Assembly: GCF_036711975.1 (NCBI RefSeq)
Contig: NC_091975.1
Span: 2,544,501 to 2,608,500 of the forward strand
Direction of reading: 5' to 3'
DNA length: 64,000 nucleotides
From: Onthophagus taurus
Taxonomy: Eukaryota > Arthropoda > Insecta > Coleoptera > Scarabaeidae
Numbering within the stretch: the stretch's first letter is position 1; the number at the start of each line of letters is the position of its first letter. Made by a program: the position numbers and the translations under genes. Below the pieces are notes generated by a model, which was not told where the DNA came from, did no database searches, and was given only the letters and a program-made list of their open reading frames with translations. Of the stretch, positions 1-13,164 are shown in pieces.

Positions 1-1715
1 TTATTAATACTAAATTAATACATTTAAATCGGAATTGAACGCTTCAGTTATATAGAGTAAGCAATCAACCAACAGTTTATCCACATGACTGCTTTATTTT
101 GCTTCATTTTCTGGATCAAATAACTCACTACCTATTCCACTTTTGCTTCAATTTCACCCCGGGGATGAGATTTACTCTCGTCAGATAACGACCTAAATAA
201 TCGAAACGGTTTCTAATTACTACAGATAACATACTTCGATGAACTTGATTCATTTCACGGATAATTTGTAAATGATCCTTCGTCAGTTTTGATTACAATT
301 ACCAAAAAAAACGTAATTGGGAAGTTTTTTGATAAAAAAAAAGAGTGAATTTGTGCTACATTGGTCGAGATGAAAATTTGAATTTCATGGACAACTGAAA
401 ATCCATATTCATGTGACATGGACAGAGTTTCAGTGTGGCCAATTTTATTATCCCAAATATCCGGAAACTCTTCCCCTGAATACAATCAAATCATGGCAAT
501 GCTAAAAATATAATTCAATTTCTTTTGATTATCTCATTTTAGATGTTCTTAAATAAAAATATAATCCCTCTATTTCTTCCATATCTTGTATTAGCCGATG
601 ACGTAATAAAATTTCATTGCAAAACGTTACCTTTATGACCCCTTTAGGTCAACTATACATTATCAAGGGATCCATTTCTACAACATCTACGCCGTAAATT
701 CGAAACGGATCCGAGTATCCACAGCCGTTATTCCCTTTATCTTTTATAATACAAGTTGCACTTTGAATATAAATATACAGATTACTAAATTGTGTATCCA
801 AGTTATTTTTAAAATGGTACTTTTATTAAAATACTTTCAATAATAGAGAATATTAACTTGAGTGAATTAATTATAGGAGGAGAAGATGCATCTTGCATAC
901 GAAACGGGGTGTTCTAAAGGAGATTCAGGTGAACATTGATTTGGTCAGGGAAATCAAAAGCCATTATATTCAACAATGGCATTATTAGAGTCGTGAAATG
1001 GTTTGCGAACTTCTCGATTGTGTCATCGAATTTCATCCATAATTAGCGTAAATTGTCTCTAGTTAATGTTTCCAATAATACCTATTGAGTTAAAAAAAAA
1101 GTTTCAAAAGTTTTTTTGGATTTAACAACTTGTAAATAGGGTGTTGCATTAAACACAAAGTTCTAAACAATTTTGTAGTTTTCCAGTTACTAGTTATAAG
1201 AATTACATCAAAAAATTAATTTTAACCCAACCCAAACCAATCCCAATAATGTTTTAACACTTTTTTAATAAATATTAAAAACGATAAAATAAATATCAAT
1301 AATTGTTTATCTTTATTAATAGAAATATGATGAAAATAATTCTTATAGGCTTAGAAGGAACGGATACAACCCTTCTAAATCGAGACAACACATGCACTAC
1401 CTATATAAGCATGAGACGACAGAATGGTAGCCGGATATCAAAACCAAACAACCACCATCAACACCATCAGGTTCCAGTTCGTTCCGCTTCAATGATGCGT
1501 TCCACAATCGCGGGGAACCAGTGCAATTACAGGAAATCGGTCCGGTATCCGAATAACGTCGTCGAAAATCAAATATAATAAGAGAAAAATCCGGTTAACC
1601 AAACGAAAATAGAGTAGAAAAAGGGGAAACGGGATTTTCGGACGGACAAGCGTTAAGTCCGCAGTCTTAGTGAGTAAAAGGAAAAGATCTCTCCAGAAAA
1701 GAAATCGAAAATCGC

Positions 1716-1727
1716 TGACGTCATTGG
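1716..1727 (+). promoter_or_regulatory. CRE palindrome fused to an inverted CCAAT box
   Basis: The perfect CRE palindrome TGACGTCA at 1716-1723 runs straight into ATTGG (1723-1727), an inverted CCAAT box, inside a locally less A+T-rich patch (about 1620-1830). This pairing is typical of promoters bound by CREB/ATF and NF-Y. No gene can be attached to it within the window, so it is a candidate site only. Confidence 0.3.
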
Positions 1728-3784
1728 CTAGACGAAAAGCGAATTCTTTCGTTGAATCAGTCGAGTGGAAAACGTTTGGATATCTTTCTAGGTGTGGAAA
1801 TTGTAATCGAACTATAAAAAAAATGTATCAAAAGAAACATGAATTGAAGAAAAAGAAAGACTGAGAAGAAAATTTTAATGTAACGTTAATGTAACAAACA
1901 GGAAACTATTTGCAGTTAGAGTTATATTCAAGTAAACTCAGAGAGTGTTGAATTGCACAATTTGAACTGTTTGGAGAGGGTCATATGTTAAGCTTCGCAC
2001 TTCCGCTTGGGTCCATTTCGAATTGAAAACTTTCAAAGTTCACCACAATTCAACTCTCTCCGCGTGCATTTTGACAATGAAAAAGTTCTTTTCGCTTTAA
2101 ACGGATGTTGAAATGTTTTTAAAAGTTTCTCTATTAAAAACCTGTAATGTTAAAAAGGTGTTAAAGGTAAATACAGTTTTTTAAGTCCAAAGTTTTGTTT
2201 ACAAGATTTAAAAAAAGAGTTTGCGTCAAAGGTGAAATCTTAAATATAAACGTAAAAACGTTCGAATCGAGATGATCATGTTAAAGTAATGATCTCTTAT
2301 TGTGGGGAACCTCACGCTTTTCATTAGTGTTTAGAATCCACGCTAAAACTAAAAGGAATTAAAAAAATGGAACCAGCGACTTATTTGATTTAAATCTGAA
2401 ATGTTTGAGTTAATAAAAAAATTGTAAGTATTAATTTTCCACTTCCAATGTAGCTACTGGTTAAAATCGCGGATTATTTTAATAAAGCTTAAACTCCTAC
2501 TAAATTAATTAAAATTTAATAACGACGAGACTTTCGAATACTATTTTAAAAAAGTCGCTTTCCATTTTTTTATTATTCTGAAATAATATTAATATTTAAC
2601 ATTAAATGTAATCTATGTGTATATATGTAAAGAAACTGGAGAATCATATAATTACCAAGAAAATTTGCGCACACAAATGTAGTACACAAAAAAATAAAGA
2701 AATCCTATCAAAAAAATAAATTAAATTATTTATAATAAATGTGATATGTTTAAAACAATTAAGAAAAATCTTGTAGTGTAAATTTTAAAATAAATGTACT
2801 CCCAAAAAGATTATCAGTATTAAATAATAAATGATAAAATAAAGATTTATATTAAACATAAAAGTTGTTTTAAATTTTCTCATTCAAAATTAATAATCTC
2901 GGTGAAATTTGCTTGTAAATTGGGGGATTTGGTTGCATGAAATTTGGTTCCGTTCAATAGCAAACTCGGTTTTAACGTCCCTTTCAATACAATGTGCCAT
3001 CGGAATTTATCAAGCCACTGCGGCGTCCTACTATAATATTAATGCGTCCTACGAAGAGACCCGACACGGTCAATTAGAATTTATGGACGCTACAGGAATT
3101 CGAGAGAGCGCACCCTTTTTTCACCTTACCCTATTTTCCGTGCCAATCGTAATTCACGGTATTAATTCGTGCTTCACTTGAAGTGCCTTTTTATGTCAGG
3201 TCGAATAGAAATAGAAAAAAAATTGATTTGTATTCAAATTATTATTTCGTTGGAAATTTTAAATTTAATTCAGTTCATTCTAATTCCGTGCGGTTAAATT
3301 TTACGATCTACGGTTTGTTAGTTAATTACTAACTTTGTAATCGAGAAAGCACGGCGTCGCAATGTGAATAAGTAAATCTTGTGTGGCACACTTATGTAAT
3401 TATAGTCCTTAAACGCAATTAACTTGATTTATGTTGAAATAAAAAAGATTAAGCTTACGATAGATTTCGAACTCAAAAGAACTGATCTTTTTAGGTGATA
3501 AAAAACACTTAGAATTCAAAATAATTGAATTATTAAGTTATTATCATCATAAAATCGCTGGGTTTTCAACGTGGACATTGAAACTTCAGGTATGTACTTA
3601 ATATTTTTTACTTAACAGCTTCGAAGTCTCATAAGTTAGAGATTATCGCTGATAGAAGAAAATCGTATACACCATTCATTTTCTATATTAATTTAAAACA
3701 TTTTTTATTCAAAAAGTTTCTTTCCATCATTTTTAATTTTTGACTGAGAATAAATTTTAACGTCAAAATCGTCAACTTGAAAGC

Positions 3785-3872
3785 TATTAGGTACTGCTAA
3801 ACCCGAATGTTTCTAGTTCTAGGTCCAGTATTAGTTCTAGTACTAATGTTAGTTTTAGTTTTAGTTGTTAAA
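3785..3872. repeat. CTAG-rich fold-back repeat, partial copy
   Basis: This is a partial copy of a family found at least eight times in the window. It has the diagnostic order GCTAAACCCGAATG, then TTCTAGTTCTAGGTC, then a run of TAGT/TTAGTT words. Only one arm is present here. It matches 51.3 and 54.4 kb most closely. Confidence 0.7.
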
Positions 3873-6800
3873 ATTGGATTGAAAGTTTTAGAAATAAATG
3901 TTTATATAAAACATTCCAAGTTAATTAAAATAAATTTAAATTTTATCTCAAAACTGTTTTAATTAATTGATTTAATCATTCAAACTTAACAAAATTGAAA
4001 ATTCAATCACCTTTATTTACCATTTCCTAGGAATTTCCATTCATTATTTCCCATTTAAAACTTAACAAACTGTGTTGTCTGTGCATAATTAAATTATTTT
4101 CACTTCAATTTCACTCGCGACATTTATAGATTAACTCCTATTTGTAATATTAAATTTATGCTTCAACGTTTTTTGTCTTTACGTTTTTATGTATTTTAGA
4201 TCGTCATTAAAATTCCGCTTGGGATTCTTAAAAGGGGAAAAATTCTTCTTGGTTTTTGAGGGTTTCTTTGATTTAAAATAAAGAGGTGGGAGAATATGTA
4301 TTTCCGGAGACATCACGTTTACATCACACCCATTTTCTTTAATAATAGGTCAGAAAGCACGGAAAAATTGAGTGACAGGCGTGGGCGTGCTTCTGTCGAA
4401 GAAACTTCGGTAAATAGCTTTTGACAATAGGGTTGGGTTCATGTTCAAGCTCATTTCCACTGCACCCCTTTTACTCTCCCTTCACGATCAATTCTTACAA
4501 GATTGTGTTGTGCTTTATCGTACCCGGTGGGTGTAATAGAAAATTGAAAATAGTACTAAATTTAAAATTACTTATTGATTTTAGTTATTAAACTTAACAA
4601 ACTAAAATAACTTTTTTTTAAATCAGTTTTAGTCTTCTCAAGCTACCTACTCCTATAATTTATCACATGATGATATATTAGACGTTGTAACACCTAAACA
4701 CACCTCGAGTTACTTTACTACAGCAATTTGCGAAGATTAACGAGGCGTCAAGTTTACAAGTTTTTTACTTCTTTATTTCTTTACTAACTTAATTTCTTTA
4801 TGCAATTTTCAAATAACTTTCTTATCTAATCTAACCCAACGAAATTCTCTTTTCGAAAAGATCGGAAAAATTGTTGCCGACGCGTTGATCGTCGATGAGA
4901 TTTCAAACAGTTGACGTGGGTAATCTCGTAAACCCAAGTTTTATATTTACGACATGTCGGAGGTGAAAAGCTTGTCGTAGCACGAAACCTCGCTCCCAAA
5001 ATAATTTCAAACGCGAAAGACGTAACTTTTCGTTGAAGTTTTGCGGTTTTTTACGATTACGTTCGGATTGATTTACTCGTGACACAACAAATATTTCCTT
5101 CTTTACATTGTAGTTTCCTATTGTTACTAAAAATTAGTAATGGATACGTTCAAATCGATCTTCCTGTTGATATTAAAAAAAGGAAGAGGTTAAGTGAAGT
5201 TATTATCTTACAAAATAAACCAAAAAAATTTTTAATGGAGTTTTAAATGAGAACGGTAATGATGGTTTTTGGTAACGAAACTAATAAGAGCCGCACAACT
5301 CGATAAATATTATCGGTAAACGGCTGTGAATAAGCATTTAGATTTAGAAACACAAATTTATTTTTGCTGTATGGAACATATTTATTGGTTCAATCAAGAT
5401 TTACTAGATGTTATTAAATTTATAATAATTTAATTTCAAAAAGTAATAAACTAAATCACCGTTATAGAATCATAGTTCAATTACGTTTAAATTAATTACA
5501 CCCGCGGTCATGTATTTATTAATGTATACACATAATTAGCTATAAAGCTGTAAGCTGTGGGCTTCTGTGTGTTAAAATTTACATTATTATTTGAATTGTT
5601 TTGACATCAAACCTTCAATATGTTTATTAATGGATTCAAATGTATTAGGTTATAATAGAAATAAATTGTACAGAGCAATATCAACATTTATTTTTAAAAC
5701 TACAGTACGTATCTCCTCATTTCTAATACTAAAACAAATCTATTTCGCAACCCGTCTTGCAGAAAAGTAAGCTTAAGGTTGTTTTGGTTCAACAATTCAA
5801 AAAATAAAAGTTTAAATAAATGTAATAAAGAAGTAAAAAAATATGTGGAGAATATTGGACATAACTTTTTGGAAGTGGTACTTGGAAATTGATTTCATGC
5901 TCAGTGACCAAAAAACGTTTATTGAGTTAACTTGAAATAGTTATCGTGAAATTCGTTAAAAAGACTTATTTGACTTTAACAACGTAAATGTTGAAATTCA
6001 ACATGAATATTAATTGCTTTATGTATTAAATAACATTTATCGTGTTTCAGGTCCAACAATCAATTAATTCAATGCGCTAGGAGAACATAATATCCCACAC
6101 ATTGGCTTCATCTCGATGATTAATCATCAAAGTATTATAACATTTAATTAAGAGTATAACCATGAATGTTTTTATTGTATAAATAAAACAAATTTGATTT
6201 TTTTCGTAACTCTTTATATAACTATACAATTTTTATTTATTATACAAGATGTAACATTTTTTTTGAAACCGTAAAAGAACGAGACAATAAATTGAGACCA
6301 GCTCTCAAGAGATAGTTTTAGTTTTTTTTTTTTAATAAATTGATTTGAACAATTTTTTTAGAACATTAATTACACGGAACATGGCACACAGAGGATTGTA
6401 CTGTTAATATACATTTTTTGTGATGAGGTCGAGTTTTTTTGTAATTAACTTTGCAAAAATATTATGTATTACTCCTATTCTTTTTATTTTCGACAATATT
6501 TATTATTTACAGAGACAAAAGATCTCCAAGAAACTTAAAAAAATAATAAAAATAAATTAAGGAACTCTTCGTCTTGCAATGGTATTTAAAAAATATAAAT
6601 GCACTCTATGTATATATTTTTCTTTGATTATTTCCTTACGTGTTAGAAAAATACGTATACAGTAGGGCTAAGATTTTTTTAAGTTGTATCCACACAAAAG
6701 CGATTTTTAATTTTATTTGATTAATTTTTTTTAACATTAAAAGCGAGACTTTTTATTAAAAGATTTGAGGAATGAAGTTGTACATCACAATAATGAAAAG

Positions 6801-7198
6801 AAAGAGAAGTTTTTTCTTAAAATCTACTTTAACTTTAAAATAAATTAGAAAAAAATTGTTATAATCAAACATCAACGTTAATTTATTATTAATTAATTAT
6901 TTAATATAAATAGGAATTTCTTTTGTACAATTTTTTTTTATTCCTTAAAAAAAGCAATATTAATCGTTATCATTGATTGTACATATCTTTGTACATCTTT
7001 ATAATAATATTAATTAATATTTTTCATTTTTTTAATTGCTACTTATTTTAATTTAATCTTTAAAGCTCATCAGATAATAACAAATACGAGAAATGAGGGA
7101 TTGAATCGCATGATATGCTACAATTGACGTTTCTTTTTCTGCCCAATTATCACAAAAAACGAACTTCAATGTTTCAATTTCTTTTTTTTTCAATTTTA

Positions 7199-10100
7199 TT
7201 AAATTGCATTTGAATGTTGTTGTAAATTATTTCTTGCTTTATCTTTCAATCGTCTCCTAGCCAATTCAGACATAGCAACAGGTCCCAAATGAGCAACCTG
7301 AGGTGATGTAGCAATCGCTCTAAACGTTGCTTCAACAGCTTCTTTTAAATTTGGCCCAGTCGCAGAAGCGGAAGCTGTATCCATTAATAAATCACAAGAA
7401 TTTCTTTGATGATGATTAACATTGATTGATGTCGCCCGTTGATTCACCCAGGGATGTTTTAAAAGTTGACTCGCCGATGGCCTACGTTGTGGGGCAACGT
7501 GAAGCATATCCGAGACGAGATCTCGAGCTTGTTGCGAAACTTTCTGCCACGATTTACTTTTGAAATTTAAAGAACCCGATGTGATTCTTTGTAAAATATG
7601 TTGGGGGCTGTCTTCCGGTTCGTTGTTAAAGGGACATTCGCCAGAAAGCATGATATGAAGAACTACACCTAAAGACCATATATCGCAGGCCGCATCATAA
7701 CCTTGACGTTTTAAAACTTCAGGGGCGACATAATTTGCCGTGTAACAAGGAGTCATTAGAAGACCATTATCAGCACGAAGCTAAAAAATTAATAAATTAA
7801 ATTTCTTAATAATTAAAAAAAATTAATAATGAAGTTAGGGCGAACAAGGTTATGGGACGGCGATAAGGGAAAGCAAGAAGATAAGGAGAGGCTGCGTGGC
7901 GATGACAGGGAGTCTCCACACCATCTGCTGGTGGAGTGTAGTGAGTTGAGGAAGGTGATGAATTGGAGACTGGCGTTGGGCGAGAGGGCAGAGGGAAGGA
8001 GGTGGATGGGGGAGGTGATGGCAGCAAGGAGACAATGTGGAAAGAGACGCTAGGGAAAGGAGAAGGATTTAGATTAGTTATGGATTCCTTTTTTTTAATA
8101 TTGTAATCTTCTGGAGACAATAAATTATTATCATTCTTAATAATAAAGTTATTTTTTTCTATAATACTTACTTGTTTAGCAAATCCCATATCACAAATAG
8201 TAACTCCTCTTGGATCTTTATCTTCAGTAGCAAATAAAATATTAGCTGGTTTTAAATCTCGATGAACAACACCATTTTCATGTAGAAAAGCGATAGTTTC
8301 CGTTAAAGTTTTTAGAATTGCGGCAGCTTCATGTTCGGGAAGTCTTTTTTTCGCGACCATATAATCGATAAGATCACCACCTTTTAATAATTTTAAAACT
8401 AAAAAAACACGTTCGTCGTCTTCGTAAACGCGCATTAAAGAAACTATTCCACGATGGTGTCCGTATCGATACAAGATTTCGATTTCTTCTTTACAATTAC
8501 ACGATGATTTATCAACGATTTTTACAGCGAAATATTGATCTGTCGCTTTGTGTCTTGCCAAGCGACAAACGCTGTAACTTCCCGAACCTAAAACTTTTTG
8601 CAATTCGTATTCTTCATAAAAACTGGTTGTTGTTATTCCAATTAGTAGCGGAGAAGGTTCTGTTTTTTTAATTAATGGTGGTGCTGTATCCAAAAGGCAA
8701 GGCGCCACAAAACTGAACCTAAATTTATAATTGATTATTTAATTAAAAATATTTAAATCATTTTTACCCTTTAAATAGTTCCCTTGCGTTTGCACTTGCT
8801 GGAACTCCTGGAGAATCTTTTGGCGTTTTACTTGTAAATTCAGAATCGAAATAACAAGCATCGTTTCCTCTCATTGGCACTGCTGGTTTAAAAGGTGGTC
8901 TTATTCTCTTTGCAAATAAAGCATCCCATTCAATTGTAGCGAAAAATTCGTGTTTTTTTAAATTTTCAACACCTCCGGGTCCAGCACCTAAACGATTCGC
9001 TGGATTTCTTTTAAACAAAACTCTTAACAAACTCTGAGCTTCCGTACTTAAATTCGAAGGCATTCCTAATTTCGCTTTTAAAATCATTGTCATCGTATCT
9101 CGTCTTGTTGTACCTTGAAATGGTAAACATCCGGTTAACATTTCATACATTACAACGCCGAAAGACCACCAATCAGCAGCGAATGAGTGCCCCTTTCTGT
9201 TTACAATTTCCGGAGCCATATATTCAACGGTTCCACAAAAACTATAAGTTTTTCCCTCTTCAACTGGAAGTTTTGAAAGCCCAAAATCGGTTAATGCAAT
9301 GTGACCCTCGGAATCTAAGAGAACATTTTCCGGTTTTAAATCCCGATAAATAATACCCAAAGAATGTAAATGACTCAATGCTAACGCTAATTCTGCTAAA
9401 TAAAATTTCACATCTTCTTCTGTAAACATAACCTCTTTGGTAAGTCTTGAAAATAAATCACCGCCTCGAAGAAAGTCCAAGATCAAATACAATTTTCCTT
9501 CGGTTTGAAACGCGTAATGAAGCTTTACAATGAACGGATGTTCCACATCAACCAAAATATTTCGTTCCATTTTCGATCGATACCGATCTCGGACTTTTAA
9601 TGTAGCTTTTTTTAAAACTTTCATTGCATATAACGTTCCAGTGTCGGCACCCATCACTTTTTTTACTAAAAATACTTTCCCAAATGAACCTTCTCCTAAT
9701 ACTTTTAACAAAATAAATTGGGAAGGATCAGCTTTTTCGTGACCATTACGTACTACCTATAAGTTTATTTAAATAAATCAATAAGCAGGTACTATAGATG
9801 TATAATAAAGTGATCTTGCCTCGGCCAATTCAATTTCATGTTCACCTTCCGATGGACCATCATCTGAATTGGGAATATCATCTCCATCTCCAGATTGTGA
9901 CTGCAAATTAGAACGTTTCTATGATTTTTAAAATGTGATAATAATGTATGTAGTGCGTGATTTTATTATTTAAATTGATAGTAATTTTAGGTTTTTAAAA
10001 GATAGCAATTATTATTAGTATTTATAATAATAGTATTGTTATTAGTATTTTTAAAGATCTTTGTCATTTTGGTTATAATGAGGTTATAATATAATCGTCC

Positions 10101-11487
10101 ATCTTGTTAATCCAACCAATGATCTGTGATCGTTCGAATTCATTTGACGTTTAAAATAAATGTCAAATTTTTAATGAATTTTGACAAGATAACCTTAAGA
10201 ATTGAAATATGTTCATTTCTGCACTATAAATACTCTGTGGTTAGTTTTTATCGTAATTTTTCCTGTTTTGAGGTTACGAAATAACAAATTTATTTAAGAA
10301 ATCAATCGGAAGTATACATATGTTGCTATCTTATTGAACTTGGTATGTTTTTTTAAATTTATCTAATCAACACTTTTAAACTCTTATAATAAAACTCTTA
10401 ACACGATAAGTGATAATAAATTAATGTATAAAATTAATTTGCTATATACTATTAAGAGAAATTATAAGAAATAAAAAAGGAATAAAAGAAAAGAAGCTTA
10501 TATGCCACAAAAGAAAGAAAACATTTAAATGTTAAACTCATGCAAAATAATGATAAGTACATGATATTAAATTGTGCAAACAATGAGAGAGTAATGATAA
10601 TTAAAAATAAAATATAGTTTCTCAATTGATTAAGATTACCTTTTTTATAATATTCGAAGTAATACAAGGCATTTTTGTAGAGGCTTAAACAAGAACTGAA
10701 ATGACAAAAAAAAGAAAGGTGATCGAAACCAGGATGTGGGATGTGAATGTCCCCAAAAATTTCATTCAACAAAAAAGGTTCCAAGAATTATTTTATTATT
10801 CATTTAAAAGGAATTAAAGAAGAGGGGGTATAATACAAAAGGTGCTATACAGGATGTTTTAAAAGATTGATTATTAATAACAACAATCATAGTACCTCAA
10901 AAAAAGATAGGATTTGTATACAAAATGAAATTAAAAAAGAATCACTCCAATTATTGATCCACAGACAAAAAGAGCACCTGTTGCTGGGACATTCAACAAA
11001 TAGCACAAGGTCTAACAAGGAGAAACTACATTTTATCATTATTATTATTGTCGTTTTGAAACATTAAAGGAGAAATGCAAATGCGAAATGTAGTGCTTTT
11101 TTTTTATTTTTATAGTTAATAATATTTTGTTTTTGGCAAAAAAAAGAAAACAATAAAATGTGATCAAATTTACGTACAGAAACAAATCTTAGGGGCCTGG
11201 ACACTCCGATAGCTGCAAAAATGAACAACATACAAAGAGTTATAATAAAAAACGATAACGGAAACGAAATAAAATTAAAAAAATTGTAACGAATTTATAA
11301 TTTATTTTATTGTAATAAAAAATGTTGCTAATCGCGTGCCATTTAGCAAATTAAAATAATATAATTGTTAAAAAAATAAATAAAAACAATTATTAAAAAG
11401 TAAAAACGTCAATATGGCACTGCCTCCTGCAATCGGATTAAGTCGTAGCTTTTGCTTACCTCTATGGCGGCGTGTTGGATTTGCCAT
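7199..11487 (-). CDS. S6kII: p90 ribosomal S6 kinase (RSK), six coding exons
   Basis: Dual-kinase effector of the ERK pathway, acting in cytoplasm and nucleus. Coding exons on the minus strand are 11460-11487, 11178-11212, 9820-9900, 8768-9756, 8172-8718 and 7199-7780. All phases agree, giving 753 codons; the family is usually about 740 aa. The N-terminal AGC kinase shows [23 protein letters not shown] and the activation-loop stretch [13 protein letters not shown]. The hydrophobic motif FKGFSFVA is created across the 8768/8718 junction. The C-terminal CaMK-like kinase shows [25 protein letters not shown] and the ERK-target loop MTPCYT. The tail has a basic ERK-docking stretch ([14 protein letters not shown]). 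The start at 11487 has good context (ACCATGG), but these first two short exons rest on splice phase alone. The third exon uses a GC donor (GAG|GCAAGA). An alternative first exon may lie at 12912-12956. The last intron carries a retrotransposon fragment. Confidence 0.93.
7829..8150 (+). mobile_element. 5'-truncated non-LTR retrotransposon tail inside an S6 kinase intron
   Basis: The segment is strikingly G-rich compared with the A+T-rich intron around it and lies antisense to the host gene. Its plus-strand frame (7829-8053) reads [19 protein letters not shown], matching the HxLxxC zinc-motif end of insect non-LTR polymerase proteins. A stop follows at 8051-8053, then a short tail with GACAATAAATTATTATCATTC, which looks like a retrotransposon 3' end. 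Only the last ~75 codons survive, so it is a dead 5'-truncated copy. The element class (R1, CR1 or Jockey) cannot be set from this piece. Confidence 0.6.
9818..9819 (-). other. Non-canonical GC splice donor of the S6 kinase
   Basis: On the minus strand the exon ending GGCCGAG is followed by GCAAGATC. Only cutting at GAG|GC keeps frame with the next exon, which starts at 9756 after a TATAG acceptor, and gives the expected join [19 protein letters not shown]. No nearby GT gives that frame. The base before the junction is G and the intron continues CAAG, as expected for the minor GC-AG class. Confidence 0.75.
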
Positions 11488-12285
11488 GGTTCCACCGAAT
11501 TAGCTAACGGCATATTATTTTATTTACAATTTTCACCCTATTTAAATTACCCGTTGTTTCTTTACATTCACACACGTTTTGATAAAACATCAATACCATT
11601 CCTCAAGGTTGACAGCCGAGGAGCGGTGGCTGTATCCATTTCAGGGATATTATCATTTTAACGGTTACCCACACTGATTATAACGAATCTTTCAAAATTA
11701 AATTTGATAAAATCAAAATAAATCTTATTGTTAATAAATGCGAATTGCAAAATTGTTTTCGTTAATAAAAAAATTGGTTGTCCCAAAAAGATAGGTAACT
11801 TTTTATGCAAATTTGTGAATTGGGTTGTATAACTTTCCGTCATATGGAATATAAATGGAACCATGATTGTGATGGTCCAATAGTTACAGATCTATTATCA
11901 GTTCCTAAATTTCGGTTCCATCGCTATAATTTCCACGTTTTAATGCTGTTGGAGGGAAAGCATCTGCAGTTTTAATCGGAACCCTGGTTTGCCTGTATCT
12001 GCACTTTTGTGGGTTGTTTTTGAAAAGTTGTTTAAAGGTTATCACTTATCACTATCAATATTGGTCTGACTAATTTTATTAGTTCTGCGATTATTATTTT
12101 ATAGGCATTAAAAAAATAGATAAGTAAAATAAATCTCTTGTTTATTTTATTACATACCACATTTACTTTTTCGTAGAAAACTGTCAATCATTTTATTTTT
12201 TATGTTATTTACATTAAATAAATAAAATACTAAATACAAATACGTAGGTGTATTTATATTTTATGAAATGCATATTAATTTATAA
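11488..12285. other. Intergenic DNA upstream of the S6 kinase
   Basis: A+T-rich spacer with no convincing gene. It should include the proximal promoter and 5' UTR of the S6 kinase if its start at 11487 is right. I see no clear TATA or initiator element. Confidence 0.4.
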
Positions 12286-12905
12286 GGAATGTTACGTAGG
12301 TTAGTTCTGTTTACAAACATTAATTATAGCGTGAAGTTTTCTTTAGTAATTAGTAATGCCAATTATAGCGTGAAGTTTTCTTTTGAAATGCCAATTACAC
12401 CGTGAAGGAATGTTAAGTAAGGTTAGTTTTGTTTACAAACATTAATTATAGCGTGAAGTTTTCTTTAGTAATTAGTAATGCCAATTATAGCGTGAAGTTT
12501 TCTTTTGAAATGCCAATTACACCGTGAAGGAATGTTAAGTAAGGTTAGTTTTGTTTACAAACATTAATTATAGCGTGAAGTTTTCTTTAGTAATTAGTAA
12601 TGCCAATTATAGCGTGAAGTTTTCTTTTGAAATGCCAATTACACCGTGAAGGAATGTTAAGTAAGGTTAGTTTTGTTTACAAACATTAATTATAGCGTGA
12701 AGTTTTCTTTTGAAATGCCAATTAAACCGTGAAGGAATGTTAGGTAAGGTTAGTTCTGTTTACAAACATTAATTATAGCGTGAAGTTTTCTTTAGTAATT
12801 AGTAATGCCAATTATAGCGTGAAGTTTTCTTTTGAAATGCCAATTAAACCGTGAAGGAATGTTAGGTAAGATTAGTTCTGTTTACAAACATTAATTAATG
12901 TTTGT
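12286..12905. repeat. Tandem satellite, ~121-122 bp unit, about five copies
   Basis: Units begin GGAATGTTA at 12286, 12407, 12529, 12651, 12734 and 12855. Spacing is 121-122 bp except one 83-bp unit, which lacks a 39-bp internal half-repeat. Each full unit holds ATTATAGCGTGAAGTTTTCTT twice, so it looks like a partial doubling. The array ends in the palindrome ACAAACATTAATTAATGT (12882-12899, extending to 12903). The same satellite lies in reverse orientation at 47.66-48.05 kb. Confidence 0.95.
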
Positions 12906-12911
12906 ACATAC

Positions 12912-12956
12912 CTTCACAGGCGGTGCTGAAGATATTCCAGACGAAGATATATGCAT
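12912..12956 (-). other. Candidate alternative first exon of the S6 kinase
   Basis: Right beside the satellite, the minus strand offers ATG (12954-12956) followed by 15 open codons (MHISSSGISSAPPVK) and a strong donor, AAG|GTATGT, at phase 0. The third S6 kinase exon (9900) starts at phase 0, so the two can be joined to give a second N-terminus. This is inference from phase, donor strength and position. Chance is possible in so short a stretch. Confidence 0.3.
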
Positions 12957-13164
12957 TATATGCATTCATATAAATGCGTATATATTTATTTAAATCCATA
13001 GTTATTTATTGTACAAAAACTCTTACGTTGTCCAATTATCTCTAGACCCAAAGAGGAATTTTGATTCTGTTGGTAGAAAATACTTGATGAAAAAAAATTT
13101 TCTCTTGACTCCTCCTTGTTTCAATCGCTAGCTCTAATTTCTAGAGCGGTAGATTCATGATAGC

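Larger units (their letters stand above)
1..7198. other. Gene-poor A+T-rich stretch; 3' part is the probable S6 kinase 3' UTR
   Basis: I find no protein-coding gene here. The open frames are short, have no recognisable domains and are not joined by convincing splice sites. Locally less A+T-rich patches at about 640-730, 870-1030, 1420-1730, 2930-3180 and 4860-5080 could be regulatory DNA or non-coding exons, but nothing in the sequence proves it. The segment from about 6.1 kb to 7198 is very A+T-rich, lies directly downstream of the S6 kinase stop codon on the minus strand and probably includes its 3' UTR. Confidence 0.5.

Noticed and set aside
1303-1864. Two basic open frames (91 and 64 codons) on the plus strand
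   Set aside because: His/Arg/Lys-rich by composition, the second has no ATG start, and there is no family resemblance; treated as possible regulatory DNA instead.
2909-3181. Open frame of 90 codons on the plus strand in a less A+T-rich patch
   Set aside because: No domain, does not start at an ATG (non-standard start codon) and lacks supporting splice sites; the composition looks like conserved non-coding DNA rather than a gene.
10452-10784. 110-codon minus-strand frame inside an S6 kinase intron
   Set aside because: Hydrophobic low-complexity translation of A+T-rich DNA, with no motif and no splice support.
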